A DNA stretch of 47,275 bases from Acidobacteriota bacterium (GCA_020200135.1 JAIVJI010000092.1:1-47275), one strand, 5' to 3'. Shown: positions 26,015 to 37,488, counted from the stretch's first letter. Notes: a model not told the origin generated them from the sequence alone. Program-made: numbers and translations.

Positions 26015-27340
26015 TTATTCGGCGGCGGCGGCCGCGTCGCCGCCGCGCGTGCGGCGCAGGCGCAGGCGGCCCACGCGGCGCTCGTCGGCCTCGAGCACTT
26101 CCACGTCGAGCCCGCGCAGGTGGAGCCGCGTGCCCGGCTCGGGGACGCGCCCCGACTCGTTGATGACGAGGCCGGCGATGGTCGTGAAGTCGTCGTCCTC
26201 CATCTCGAGGTCGAAGAGCCGCTCTATCTTCCCGACCTCGGTCGAGCCGAGCACGTCGTAGTAGCCGTCGTCGCCCTCGACTATCTCGACGACTTCCTCG
26301 CCCTCGATGTCCTCGTCCTCTATCTCGCCGACGATCTCTTCGAGGATGTCCTCGACGGTCAGGAGCCCGGCCAGCCCCCCGTACTCGTCGATGACGAGCG
26401 CGAGCTGCACGTGAACCTTCTGCATCTCCTCGAACAGCTCGTCCACCGACTTCGTCTCCGGGACGAAGTAGGCGGGACGGAGCAGCGGGTCGATGGGGTC
26501 GCCCTCGCGCCCCTCGGCCCAGCAGGCGAGCAGGTCGCGGACGTAGATGATGCCGACCACGTCGTCTATCTGCCCGCGGTAGACGGGCAGGCGCGAGTAC
26601 TTCGACTCGACCATCGCGTCGCGCGCCTCGCGCACGGTCGCGCCGACGGGGAGCGCGACGATGTCTGGGCGCGGCGTCATCACCTCGCCGGCGAGCGTCT
26701 CGCCGTACTCGATGATGGTCTGGATGCGCTCGCGCTCCTCCTCTTCGAGGATGCCCTCCTCCTCGCCCACGTCGATGAGCGCCTGGATGTCGCCGCCGTC
26801 GTCGTCGTCGTCCTCGTTGGCCGACTCGCCGCCGGTCTGCGTGACGTGCGGGTCGCCGCCGCCGCGCCGTGCTGAGCGCTCGGCCGCCACCTGCCGCGGC
26901 GTGACGACGAGGGAGAGCGCGCCGTAGAACGGGCGGTAGAGCGGCAGCAGGGAGAGCAGCGTCCGCTCGGGGTTGCCGGCCGAGAGCAGCCGCGGGATGA
27001 CCTGCCGGAACAGCAGCGTCAGCCCGAGCGCGATGAAGAAGGCGATGAGCAGGAAGCGCCGCTCGGCGCCGAGCACCCGGTAGCAGACCGAGGTGACGAG
27101 CACGACGAACGCGACGAGGACGACCTGTATCGCCGCGTCGAGCGTGAAGCGGAAGCGCGGGCGGTTCTCCAGAATCTCGCCGAGGAAGACGACGCTCGGG
27201 CTCGGCCGCTCGTCGCGCTCGCCCGTCAGGCGCCTGAGCCCCACGTCGCTCAACTGGCCGAACGCCGCGTCGACGGTGGAGAGGAAGGCCAGCACGAGCA
27301 GCAGCGCGCAGGCGGCCCCGATTTCCAACTGGGTCTCCAT
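26015..27340 (-). CDS. HlyC/CorC family CBS-domain membrane protein
   Basis: A 441-residue protein of the CNNM/CorC type, linked to magnesium and cobalt efflux or tolerance. It has membrane helices in the first ~150 residues (DUF21-like, rather divergent). A very acidic linker (NEDDDDDGGD) follows, then a CBS pair beginning near VMTPRPDIVALPV and running through VQLALVIDEYGGLAGLLTVEDILEEIVGEI, and a C-terminal CorC_HlyC domain with DFTTIAGLVI. ATG 27340 (METQLEIGAACALLL) is chosen because upstream codons are heptad-repeat sequence. It is downstream of ybeY, as in many bacteria. Confidence 0.88.
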   Translation of the reverse strand: METQLEIGAACALLLVLAFLSTVDAAFGQLSDVGLRRLTGERDERPSPSVVFLGEILENRPRFRFTLDAAIQVVLVAFVVLVTSVCYRVLGAERRFLLIAFFIALGLTLLFRQVIPRLLSAGNPERTLLSLLPLYRPFYGALSLVVTPRQVAAERSARRGGGDPHVTQTGGESANEDDDDDGGDIQALIDVGEEEGILEEEERERIQTIIEYGETLAGEVMTPRPDIVALPVGATVREARDAMVESKYSRLPVYRGQIDDVVGIIYVRDLLACWAEGREGDPIDPLLRPAYFVPETKSVDELFEEMQKVHVQLALVIDEYGGLAGLLTVEDILEEIVGEIEDEDIEGEEVVEIVEGDDGYYDVLGSTEVGKIERLFDLEMEDDDFTTIAGLVINESGRVPEPGTRLHLRGLDVEVLEADERRVGRLRLRRTRGGDAAAAAE

Positions 27341-27345
27341 AGAAG

Positions 27346-27416
27346 CCGTGAACAGTAAACGGTAAACCGTGACAGGACGCAAGCCCCTCGTCATGATTCA
27401 CGGTCGGCGGTTCACG
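27346..27416. repeat. Heptad arrays flanking a short spacer (word CCGTGAA)
   Basis: Four units start at 27346, 27353, 27360 and 27367, sharing GTGA or GTAA. After a 22-bp spacer, complementary units (ATTCACG, GTTCACG) occur at 27396-27416. The arms are only partly complementary. The block fills the whole gap between ybeY and the CorC gene. Confidence 0.65.
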
Positions 27417-27418
27417 AA

Positions 27419-27840
27419 TTATATTCCGAGGCGGCGTCGCAGCCTCAATTCGAGCGCGTTCATCTCGCCGCCGTCCCGCTCGTGGTCATACCCGCACAGG
27501 TGCAGGAGCCCGTGCAGGATGAGCTGCCGCACCTCGCCCTCGAAATCCAACCCGTGCTCGGCGGCCTGCCGCGCGGCCTGCTCGACCGAGACCACCACGT
27601 CCCCCAGGCTCGGCCCCTCGCCGCGCTCGAACTCCTCCTGCCCCGACGGGAACGATAAAACGTCCGTCGTCCCCACCTTCCCACGCCACCTCCGGTTCAA
27701 CCCCCGCATCGCCCGGTCCGACACGAACGCGACGGTCGCCCCCGCGCCCCCTGCCGGCACGACCTTCAAAGCCCGCTCGGCGAACTCCCGCCAACGCTCG
27801 CAGTCCATCCGCATCTTGCGCTGGCGGTTAACGACCTCGA

Positions 27841-27844
<4 letters not shown>
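27419..27844 (-). CDS. ybeY: Endoribonuclease YbeY
   Basis: Single-strand-specific, zinc-dependent endoribonuclease needed for 16S rRNA 3' maturation and ribosome quality control. The 141-residue protein contains the UPF0054 signature [14 protein letters not shown] with three metal-binding His residues, and the preceding [10 protein letters not shown] strand. Start ATG 27844 overlaps the phoH stop by 4 bp, suggesting translational coupling. The phoH-ybeY-corC order is widely conserved. Confidence 0.95.
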
Positions 27845-28572
<728 letters not shown>

Positions 28573-28745
28573 AAGGCGCTCTCTTCTCCTTGTCTCGGGG
28601 AACGCTGGGCGTGGCGGCGCCGGGGGCGGATGAGGCGTGGTTGAGCGGTCTCTGTCATCGCAGAAACGACGCTACAACACACCCGGCGGGGGTGTCAACG
28701 GAAGGGGGCGGGGCCACGCCGGCTCGGTACCTCTGCGTACGCGCG

Positions 28746-28772
28746 GGGGCGCCGCGCGCCGGCCGGCGCCCC
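28746..28772. repeat. GC-rich hairpin before the rpsT promoter
   Basis: GGGGCGCC (28746-28753) pairs with GGCGCCCC (28765-28772) just before the -35 box at 28776. The rest of the 324-bp gap 28573-28896 shows no convincing gene. The hairpin may end upstream transcription or insulate the promoter. Confidence 0.45.
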
Positions 28773-28775
28773 GCC

Positions 28776-28804
28776 TTGACACTCGTGCGGTCGCTCCCTA
28801 TACT
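28776..28804 (+). promoter_or_regulatory. rpsT promoter
   Basis: TTGACA (28776-28781), a 17-bp spacer and TATACT (28799-28804), close to the sigma-70 consensus. The start codon of rpsT is at 28897, leaving a ~85-base leader of lower GC content that could hold autoregulatory structure. Confidence 0.8.
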
Positions 28805-28896
28805 TTGGGCTTTGCTCTGGCGGTCGGATTCGCGTCTGTGGGCCGCCGCGAGAGTTTTTCCAGACCAGATTTGTTCCGACGGAGTTCAATTAAGAG

Positions 28897-29163
28897 ATGC
28901 CTAATCACAAGTCAGCCGAAAAGCGCGTGCGCCAGAACGAGAAGCGGCGCGACATCAACCGCGGCAACCGCGGTCGCCTGCGCACCGGGATCAAGAAGCT
29001 GCGCGCCGCGATCGATTCCGGCGAGGCCGGGTCGGCGCAGGGGCTTCTGCCCGAGACCGTCTCGCTCATCGACAAGGCCGTCCAGAAGGGCGTGCTGCAC
29101 CGCAACGCGGCCTCGCGCCACAAGGCGCGGCTCACGGCGCGCGTCAACCAGTCGGCGAAGTAG
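28897..29163 (+). CDS. rpsT: 30S ribosomal protein S20
   Basis: Binds the 5' domain of 16S rRNA during assembly of the small subunit. The 88-residue, Lys/Arg-rich sequence begins MPNHKSAEKRVRQNEKRRDINR and ends with HRNAASRHKARL, both diagnostic. The length is normal. A consensus promoter precedes it and a strong terminator follows, so it is a single-gene transcription unit. Confidence 0.97.
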   Translation: MPNHKSAEKRVRQNEKRRDINRGNRGRLRTGIKKLRAAIDSGEAGSAQGLLPETVSLIDKAVQKGVLHRNAASRHKARLTARVNQSAK

Positions 29164-29185
29164 GCGGGTTAAACAAATTCACGGG

Positions 29186-29225
29186 AGCGGGGCGGGCCGT
29201 CGTCAGCGGCCTGCCCCGCTTTTTT
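29186..29225 (+). terminator. rpsT terminator
   Basis: AGCGGGGCGGGCC (29186-29198) pairs with GGCCTGCCCCGCT (29208-29220) with a single G-T wobble, and six T residues end at 29225. Confidence 0.9.
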
Positions 29226-29256
29226 GTTGCGTCTCAGCGCGCGGGAGTCTGAGGAG

Positions 29257-29691
29257 ATGCCGGAGCCGAACGAGCCTTACACGAGCGACGAGGAGGTGCT
29301 GGAGGTCGTCCGCCGGTTCGAGTCGTGCGAGCTGCCGCCGGCCGACTTCAACCACCGGGAGCACCTGATAGTCGCGCTCTGCTACCTGCGGCGGATGGGC
29401 GACGAGGCAGCGCTCAAACGCCTCCGCGTCGCAATAAGCAGGTACGCGGCGGCGCACGGCGTCAACCCGAGCCTCTACCACGAGACGATAACCGTCTTCT
29501 GGCTCAGGCGCGTCCGCGCCTTCATGACCCGCGCCGGCGACGCCCCCGGCCTCACCGAGCTGACGAACCGGCTGGCCGAAGAGTGCGGCGGCTCGCGCCT
29601 CGTCTACGAGTACTACAGCAGGGGGCTGATTGATTCGGAGGCGGCGCGGCGCGGGTGGGTCGAGCCGGACTTGAGGCCGCCGGACTTTTAA
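29257..29691 (+). CDS. Conserved hypothetical protein with HREH and YHET motifs
   Basis: A 144-residue helical, soluble protein from ATG 29257 with GAGGAG just upstream. It contains FNHREHLIVALCYLRRM and YHETITVFWLRRVRAFM. This His-rich pattern recurs in uncharacterised bacterial proteins I have seen described only as hypothetical; the His and Glu residues could bind a metal. The start lies 31 bases past the rpsT terminator T-run, so read-through or its own promoter drives it. Its last four bases overlap the converging holA stop. Confidence 0.7.
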   Translation: MPEPNEPYTSDEEVLEVVRRFESCELPPADFNHREHLIVALCYLRRMGDEAALKRLRVAISRYAAAHGVNPSLYHETITVFWLRRVRAFMTRAGDAPGLTELTNRLAEECGGSRLVYEYYSRGLIDSEAARRGWVEPDLRPPDF

Positions 29692-30701
29692 GCGGACAGC
29701 TCGCAGACGAGCATTTCGAGCTGGAGGCGTGGCCCACGGTCGCCGCCGCCGAGCGAGGTCTTGATGGCGAGGTCGGCCTCGGCGATGCGCCGGATGCGCC
29801 GCGCGAGTTCCTGCGCGTCGGCGCGGCGCGCGGTGGCGAGGAAGTCCTTGCGCTGGCTAAACGGCATGTTGACGACGCGGAAGACCTCCTGCTCGGGCGC
29901 GCCGCGCGACATCAGCTCTTTCGCGAGCGCGAGCCGGTGGAAGTTGCTCGCCAGCAGCCCGATGAGCATCACGGGCTCGGCGCCGTCGTCGAGGAGCTTG
30001 CGCAGCGTTTCGAGCGCGCGCCGGCGGTCTCGCGCGATGAGGTGGTCTGAAAGCTCGAAGTTCGACAGCTCGCGCGAGCGCCCGACCAGCGCGTCCACCA
30101 GCTCGGGCGTGATCTCCCCGCCGGGCAGCGCCGCGGTCGCGAGCTTCTCCAGCTCGGTCGACAGCCGCCGCACGCTCGCGCCCACCAGCCCGACCAACCG
30201 GCGCAGCGTCCTCTCGTCCGCGTGCACGCCGAGCTGCCTCAGGCGGTCGCGCGCCCACGCGGCCAGCTCCGCGTCCTTCTGCTCCGCGAACTCGACGCTC
30301 ACGCAGACTTCGAGCAGCGTCTTGCTGAGCTTGCGCCGCTTGTCGAGGTCGCCCGTGACGAAGACGACCGTCGAGGTCTCGGCGGGGCGCGTGACGTAGC
30401 GCACCAGCGCCTCCTCGTCCGCCTCGCGCAGCTTGCCGAAGTCCGTGATGCGCACGACGCGGCGGCCGCCCATCATCGGCATCTGCTCGGCGGCGGCGAT
30501 GGCCTGCTGCACGTCGGCCGACGCGAGGCTGAAGCCCGACTCGTTGAACTCGCGCAGCGGCGAGTCCTTCAGCGCCGCCTCGGTGACGACGCGCGCGGCG
30601 GCGTCGCGCAGATACTCCTCCGGCCCGAAGAGGAGGTAGAGCGGCTCGACCTTCCCCCCCTTCAGCCTCCGCCACAACTCTTCGCGCGTGACCGTGGGCA
30701 T
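29688..30701 (-). CDS. holA: DNA polymerase III subunit delta
   Basis: The delta subunit opens the sliding clamp in the clamp-loader complex. The 337-residue length matches. The N-terminal YLLFGPEEYLRDAAAR, the central VVFVTGDLDKRRKLSKTL and the C-terminal domain with LLASNFHRLALAKEL and a basic helix are standard for the family; delta lacks ATPase motifs, as here. It starts one base after the lptE stop region (30703), so lptE and holA are coupled, an arrangement common in bacteria. Confidence 0.92.
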   Translation of the reverse strand: MPTVTREELWRRLKGGKVEPLYLLFGPEEYLRDAAARVVTEAALKDSPLREFNESGFSLASADVQQAIAAAEQMPMMGGRRVVRITDFGKLREADEEALVRYVTRPAETSTVVFVTGDLDKRRKLSKTLLEVCVSVEFAEQKDAELAAWARDRLRQLGVHADERTLRRLVGLVGASVRRLSTELEKLATAALPGGEITPELVDALVGRSRELSNFELSDHLIARDRRRALETLRKLLDDGAEPVMLIGLLASNFHRLALAKELMSRGAPEQEVFRVVNMPFSQRKDFLATARRADAQELARRIRRIAEADLAIKTSLGGGDRGPRLQLEMLVCELSA

Positions 30702-30702
30702 C

Positions 30703-31257
30703 TCAGGGCTCTTCGTTGACGCCGAAGCCGTTGACCAGCGTGGAGACGAGGCTCTCGGCGAAGCTGCGCGAGAGGCGCTGGACGGCCGGGTCTTCCTCGT
30801 TGAAGAAGCTGCGCGTGTCGTCGGTGAACTCGAACTCGCCGCGGAAGACGTAGTCCTGGTTGTCGTAGAGGACGCGGTTGGTGACCTGGTCGCGGACGGT
30901 GACGGCCGCCGTGATGGTCACCTCGAAGATGCGCGCGCGCCCGCGCGTGTCGAGCAGCACGCCGTAGAAGGCGAAGCTCTTGATGGTGCCGTCCACCACC
31001 GCGTCGGCGCCCTTCGTCTCGCTCTGCACGCGCAAGCCCTTGCCGCGCCGCAGAATCTCGCGCATCACCGCGTCCGTGAAGCGCGACTCGACGCGGTAGC
31101 GCAGAGCCTGGTTCTGGAACGCCGGCACCGCGACCGTGCGGACGTGCGTGGGCAACCCCGTCTTGCTCACCGGCTTGTAGCAGCCGCGAAAGCCCGACGC
31201 GAAGACGACGACGGCGGCGAGCGCGGACGCCTGTAAAAGTCTCTTACTCAGTCGCAT
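30703..31257 (-). CDS. lptE: LptE-like LPS-assembly lipoprotein
   Basis: LptE plugs the LptD barrel that inserts lipopolysaccharide in the outer membrane. The 184-residue protein has an N-terminal hydrophobic export segment and a Cys (C26, in SGFRGCYKP) that could be lipidated, although the lipobox is weak. The body matches the LptE pattern (RTVAVPAFQNQALRYRVE, FTDAVMREILRRGKGLRVQ, ADAVVDGTIKSF). Its place directly before holA supports the call and implies a diderm, LPS-bearing cell. Confidence 0.85.
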   Translation of the reverse strand: MRLSKRLLQASALAAVVVFASGFRGCYKPVSKTGLPTHVRTVAVPAFQNQALRYRVESRFTDAVMREILRRGKGLRVQSETKGADAVVDGTIKSFAFYGVLLDTRGRARIFEVTITAAVTVRDQVTNRVLYDNQDYVFRGEFEFTDDTRSFFNEEDPAVQRLSRSFAESLVSTLVNGFGVNEEP

Positions 31258-31322
31258 TGATTAGACGTTGACCCCAAAATCCGACCGACCCGAGCGGAGC
31301 GTTGACGATACGACACGGGGGC

Positions 31323-31343
31323 GACGGGTGACAAGTGACGGGC
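31323..31343. repeat. Short heptad array (word GACGGGT)
   Basis: Three 7-bp units at 31323, 31330 and 31337 share GAC at the start of each unit. It lies in the 98-bp gap between folP and lptE. The array is short, so chance similarity cannot be excluded. Confidence 0.5.
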
Positions 31344-31355
31344 GGGAGACTCGCC

Positions 31356-32240
31356 TCAACCCCTCACAGCTTTTATCGCGTCGATGACGCGGACGGTGTC
31401 GACGGCGGCGCGCACGTCGTGGACGCGGACGACGTGTGCCCCGCGCAGGGCGGCCGCCGCGACCGTGGCCATCGTGCCGTGGAGCCTCTCCCCGACGGGC
31501 GCGCCGCCGAGCAGCGTGCCGACGAAGCGCTTGCGCGAGGTGCCGACGAGGACGGGGAGGTCGGGGAAGGCCGCGCCGAACACGTCGAGCCGCGCGAGCA
31601 GCCCGACGTTCTGCTCGTGAGTCTTCCCGAAGCCGACGCCGGGGTCTACGCACAGGCTCGCGCGCGCGACGCCGCGCCGCTCGGCCTCGGCCGTGCCCGC
31701 GCGCAGCGACTCGACGACTTCGCTCAGAACGTCTTCGACCGGCGGCAGCGTGTGCAGCGTCCCGCGCGTGCCGAGCGAGTGCATGAGGACGAGGCCGGCG
31801 CCGGCGCGCGCCGCCACGTCCGCGAGCGCCGGCTCGAAGCGCAGCCCCGAGATGTCGTTGACGATCTCCGCCCCGGCGTCGAGCGCCGCGCGCGCCACGC
31901 CCGCCTTCGTCGTGTCGACCGAGACGGGGACGCGCACGCGCCCGGCCAGCGCCTCGACGACGGGGACGACGCGCCGCGTCTCCTCTTCGGCGTCCACGTC
32001 GGAACTCCCCGGCCGCGTCGACTCGCCGCCCACGTCGAGGATGTCTGCGCCCTCCTCGACCATCCGCGCGGCGTGTTCGAGCGCGCGCGCCGGGTCGAAG
32101 AAACGCCCGCCGTCGCTGAAGCTGTCGGGCGTCACGTTGAGCACGCCCATCACGAGCGTGCGCGCGCCCCAGGGCAGAGTCCGGCGCGCGAGCCTCCACT
32201 CGCCCGCCCCGACGCTCGTCTTCGCTGAAGTGCTCTGCAT
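31356..32240 (-). CDS. folP: Dihydropteroate synthase
   Basis: Joins p-aminobenzoate to 6-hydroxymethyl-dihydropterin diphosphate in folate synthesis. The 294-residue TIM barrel carries the family blocks MGVLNVTPDSFSDGG (~31-45), DVGGESTRPGS (~70-80), and a C-terminal GTSRKRFVG. ATG 32240 (MQSTSAKTSVG) gives a short extension before the first block. It starts 27 bp after ddaH. The ftsH-folP neighbourhood is widely conserved; ddaH has been inserted between them here. Confidence 0.95.
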   Translation of the reverse strand: MQSTSAKTSVGAGEWRLARRTLPWGARTLVMGVLNVTPDSFSDGGRFFDPARALEHAARMVEEGADILDVGGESTRPGSSDVDAEEETRRVVPVVEALAGRVRVPVSVDTTKAGVARAALDAGAEIVNDISGLRFEPALADVAARAGAGLVLMHSLGTRGTLHTLPPVEDVLSEVVESLRAGTAEAERRGVARASLCVDPGVGFGKTHEQNVGLLARLDVFGAAFPDLPVLVGTSRKRFVGTLLGGAPVGERLHGTMATVAAAALRGAHVVRVHDVRAAVDTVRVIDAIKAVRG

Positions 32241-32267
32241 CCTTCGGCGCTTCCCCCGCGCGGACTG

Positions 32268-33035
32268 TCAGGGTTGTCGGAAAAGGAGGCTCATGCAGGT
32301 CAGCCCGCCCTCCGCCTTCGCGAACTCTGAGACCGCGACGGCGCGCACGTCGTAACCTCGCGCCGCAAGCATCTCGGCCGTGCGCGGGAACGCGGCGCTC
32401 ACGCAGACCGCGCCGCCGACGCCCAGGACGTTCGCGCCCCACGGCTCGGCCGAGTCCACGGCGACGACCTCGCGCCCACGGAAGATTACGGGCTCCACCC
32501 AGTCGGGGTTGACCAGCACCGTCTCGTCGTCGAGCGCCGAGCAGCCGGTCTTCAGGTGCAGGCAGCCGCGCGGCTCGACCGTCAGGACCTCGTAACCGTG
32601 CGGCGCGGCGAGACGGCGCAGGGCGGCCGCACCCTCCGCGTTCGTGCGCGGCGAAAGCCCGACGAAGAGTGTCCGCCCGAGGCGCAGCACGTCGCCGCCT
32701 TCGAGCGTCGCGGGCGGCTCGATTCTCACCACGGGGCGGAGGCGCGCCACCTCCGGCTCTATCAGCCCGACCTCGCCGCGCCGCGACTCGACGCCGGGGC
32801 GCGTGAGGACGGCGAACTCGTCGAGCACTATCGCCGTGTCCTCGACGAAGACGCCGTCGGGCAGCTCGTCAACGGCGGGCAGCGTGACGACGCGCGCGCC
32901 GCACGCGCGCAGCGCCTCGCGGTAAGCGCGATGCTGTGCCGCGGCCGCGGCCGCGTCAATCGGCTCGCGCTCCCTGTACGTCAGCTCGCACCCGTCCAGC
33001 GAGCGCGCAGGTTCCCTCGTCAGCGCGACGATCAC
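32268..33035 (-). CDS. Dimethylarginine dimethylaminohydrolase family protein
   Basis: A 255-residue pentein-fold protein matching the DDAH family, which hydrolyses methylated arginines to citrulline. Signatures: DGVFVEDTAIVL, PATLEGGDVLRLG, the catalytic His region CLHLKTGCSALDD, and the C-terminal nucleophile C247 in GGLTCMSLLF. All catalytic residues are present. Other pentein hydrolases act on related guanidines, so the exact substrate is uncertain. It lies just after the ftsH terminator and just before folP. Confidence 0.88.
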   Translation of the reverse strand: MIVALTREPARSLDGCELTYREREPIDAAAAAAQHRAYREALRACGARVVTLPAVDELPDGVFVEDTAIVLDEFAVLTRPGVESRRGEVGLIEPEVARLRPVVRIEPPATLEGGDVLRLGRTLFVGLSPRTNAEGAAALRRLAAPHGYEVLTVEPRGCLHLKTGCSALDDETVLVNPDWVEPVIFRGREVVAVDSAEPWGANVLGVGGAVCVSAAFPRTAEMLAARGYDVRAVAVSEFAKAEGGLTCMSLLFRQP

Positions 33036-33131
33036 GCGTGCTCACCTGTCACGGCTGCCGGCTCCTCCACCGCTCCCGCTCTTTGACGGCCGCCTCGTCA
33101 GCGGGAGAATTGGTCTTACTTTCATCACGGG

Positions 33132-33172
33132 AATAATAAAAAGGGGAAGGGGCCGAAAACCCCCTTCCCCTT
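33132..33172 (-). terminator. ftsH terminator
   Basis: AAGGGGAAGGGG (33141-33152) pairs perfectly with CCCCTTCCCCTT (33161-33172). Read on the minus strand, the stem is followed by TTTTATTATT (33140-33131). Confidence 0.9.
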
Positions 33173-33194
33173 AAGTTCAGGCGCTCCCGGACGC

Positions 33195-35135
<1,941 letters not shown>

Positions 35136-35158
35136 ATTCGTCTTCGCCTCCGACGCCG

Positions 35159-35187
35159 ATAATACCGCATCCGGCGTCTTTTGTCGC
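35159..35187 (-). promoter_or_regulatory. Candidate ftsH promoter
   Basis: On the minus strand GCGACA (35187-35182), a 17-bp spacer and TATTAT (35164-35159). It would start transcription about 17 bases before the TTG start codon. The -35 box is weak (4 of 6). Confidence 0.45.
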
Positions 35188-35400
35188 TCCCCGGAAAACC
35201 CCTCGCAACCTAGACCTCGGCCGACGCCCGCCGGAGAGCTGTTCGCGAGTTAATACGGCGGCCGGGCTCAACTTGGATGCCCGCCGCGCGCGCCCCGTTG
35301 TGCCTTCGCACGGCCGCCCTCGCCGGCGCGCGCGCCGCTTCGATTGTAGGTTCCGCCACCCCCTTTTTCAACCCTTTTACAAGAAAAGCCGCCCGCCCGC

Positions 35401-36370
35401 TCACTCTTCACGCACGAACGTGAGCAGTCCGCGCAGTCGGCGGACGCGTCCGCCGCCGGGGATTTCGGCGACGCGTCCGCCGCGCGAGCCCTCCGTGAGG
35501 CGCTCGACGCCGACGAGGTGTGCGTGCGAGAGGCGGCGCAGGTCGCCGCGCGCGCGAGCCAGCCACAGCCGCAGAGCGCGCCGCCTGACCGCCGGCGACG
35601 CCGCCGCCAGCACCCCGACGCGCAGCGGCCACGCGCCTCCGGCGGTTCCCTCCTCCACGGCGTCTTCCGCCCCGGCGCGCGCCTCTTCGAGCAGCGCGGC
35701 CGCCAGCGCGTCTAGCGCCTCGGAGTCCTCGCGCAGCAGCGAGGCGGCGCGCGCGAGCGCTTCCGGGGCGCGCGGGTTGAAAGTCTCCAGCAGCGGCAGC
35801 AGCCGACGGCGCACGCGCACGCGCGCGAAACGCTCGTCCTCGTTCATCTCGTCGGCGCGCGGCTCGACCCCGCGCGCGCGGCAGTAGCCTTCGGTGTCGG
35901 CGCGACGCGCCCAGGCCAGCAGCGGACGGCGCAGCAAGACCTCTCGGCCGCCTCCCGCGTCAACCGCGCGCGGCCCGCCGAGAACGCGCTCCGCGGCCAT
36001 CCCCGCCAGGCCCTCCGCGCCGCTCCCGCGCACGAGCCTGAGCAGCACGGTCTCGGCCCCGCGCGTGCCCCATGACGCACTCAAGGCCGAGCGTGCGCGC
36101 CAGCTCCTCCACCCAGCGCGCGTCCTCCCGCGCCCGCTCGCCGCGCAGCCCGTGGTCGAGGTGCGCCGCCTTCAGACGCACGCCGAGCGCGCCCGCGCCC
36201 GCAAGCTCCGCGAGCGCGAGCAAAAGCGCCGCCGAGTCCGCGCCGCCCGAGACCGCAACCAGCGCCGCCTCTCCGCGCAGGGGCCAGCCCCTCTGCCGCC
36301 ACTCGCGCAGCAGGCGCCGCGCGAAGCGGCTCAGACGCTCAACGCCTCCTTCGGTTCGTGTCAGACTCAT
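35401..36370 (-). pseudogene. tilS: tRNA(Ile)-lysidine synthase, internal gap with frameshift
   Basis: TilS attaches lysine to C34 of tRNA(Ile) and is essential. The N-terminal piece (ATG 36370) has the PP-loop SGGADS and HLDHGLRG, up to LGLECV near 36075. The family sequence resumes in another frame at AETVLLRLVRGSG near 36053, then continues normally (GLAGM, RPLLAWAR, NEDERFARVRVRRRLLPLL) to 35401. The usual ~45-50 residues between, including the helix before the DDQAET motif, are missing. The frame changes at the same point, so this DNA cannot make a full TilS. A cell lacking TilS should not be viable, which favours an assembly gap. Confidence 0.8.
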
Positions 36371-36500
36371 CCGAACGGCCCTAAAGGGTTTTCGGCCCCA
36401 CGCCTTTTAAACTAAACTTCCGGCACCGGCCGCCGCGCCGCGCGTGTTTCACCCGACGGGGCTTCGCGGGATTCTCTCATCCGAAAGGGGTACAACCGAA

Positions 36501-37004
36501 ATGTTCGCCAGACACAAGGCGCCCATACACGCCGCCCTCCTCGCCCTCCTGCTCGCGCCGGCGGCCCACGCGGCCGCGCAGACCGAGCCGCCGCGCAGGC
36601 CGCAGGGGCCGGTCGCCGGCCCCGCCATCAAGCTCCCGCGCGGCGCGGGCGCCGAAGACCAGCGCACGCAGGCCGCGGGCGCGAAGCAGGACGAGGAGGC
36701 CGAGCGCGCGGCCCAGGCGCCGCGGAAGTGGGAGTACTGTGTCATCAAGGGGTTCAAGTACAACCAGAAGGGACTGAGCCTCTCGTCTTCCTCGCGGACG
36801 CCCGCCGCGTTCGTGCGCTACTTCCCCACGGGCTCCGAAGAGATAGAGGGCGCGACCGAGGAGGAGGCGCTCGCCAACGCCTTCGCCCGGCTCGGCGAAG
36901 AGGGCTGGGAGCTGACCGCCGTCCGCACGGACCTGAGCATCAGCGACGGCACCGGCACCACTTTCTCCGTCTACTTCTTCAAGCGCCCGAAGAGACAGGA
37001 ATGA
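36501..37004 (+). CDS. Secreted DUF4177-like protein
   Basis: A 167-residue protein from ATG 36501 (MFARHKAPIHAALLALLLAPAAHAAAQ), an evident signal peptide ending AAAQ. A Pro/Ala/Glu-rich linker follows to ~residue 75. The C-terminal domain runs KWEYCVIKGFKYNQKG ... ALANAFARLGEEGWELTAV ... YFFKRP, the DUF4177 pattern, function unknown. An earlier in-frame ATG at 36444 would add 19 residues before the signal and is less likely. A GC palindrome (37009-37020) and TTTT follow the stop and may end transcription. Confidence 0.72.
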   Translation: MFARHKAPIHAALLALLLAPAAHAAAQTEPPRRPQGPVAGPAIKLPRGAGAEDQRTQAAGAKQDEEAERAAQAPRKWEYCVIKGFKYNQKGLSLSSSSRTPAAFVRYFPTGSEEIEGATEEEALANAFARLGEEGWELTAVRTDLSISDGTGTTFSVYFFKRPKRQE

Positions 37005-37176
37005 ATCCGCGCGGCCGCGCGCGCTTTTCAACCCCCCGCCCCAAATACCCGAAACCCCGCGCGTTGTTTGCCACAAACAGGAACGGGGCGCTGTGATCCG
37101 GTTCAAAAGGACGCGGGCAGCGCCCACGCGCCCCTGACGGCCGCCGGCAACCAACCGTAGACAGGAGAGGCCGAAA

Positions 37177-37488
37177 ATGGAGTGGCAGAACAGACGCCCC
37201 GCGCTCGCGAGCGCCGACGTCGGCCTCGAACTGCTCGACGAGCTGAAGACGCAGGGCTACGAACGCACCACCGTCGAGCGGTTCGTCCGCATGGGCAACC
37301 ACGGGGTGCGCGCCGACTACGTGAGGGGGATGGCGTCGGCCGGCTACCGCCTCGGCTCGATTGACGAGCTGGTGCGGATGCGCGACCACGGGGTCGCGCC
37401 CGACTTCGTCCGCACCGTCAAGCCGCGCACCTCAACCGCGCCCACGCCCGACGAGCTTATCCGCCTGAAGGACAGAAGAAGCTACTGA
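37177..37488 (+). CDS. Small helical-repeat protein
   Basis: A 103-residue protein with AGGAGAGG upstream of ATG 37177. It contains repeated units of about 25 residues with the pattern L/V-V-R-M-x-x-H-G-V-x-x-D-Y/F-V-R (VRMGNHGVRADYVR, then VRMRDHGVAPDFVR, with a weaker third copy). Such repeats occur at the C-termini of acidobacterial M56/BlaR1-type and other proteins; here they stand alone. No signal peptide. The function is unknown; it may be a protein-binding scaffold. The stop codon lies inside the next heptad array. Confidence 0.65.
   Translation: MEWQNRRPALASADVGLELLDELKTQGYERTTVERFVRMGNHGVRADYVRGMASAGYRLGSIDELVRMRDHGVAPDFVRTVKPRTSTAPTPDELIRLKDRRSY

Noticed and set aside
28573..28896. 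A small gene between phoH and rpsT
   Set aside because: Frames here are Arg/Pro-rich and lack ribosome-binding sites; the region is better explained as the rpsT promoter and leader.
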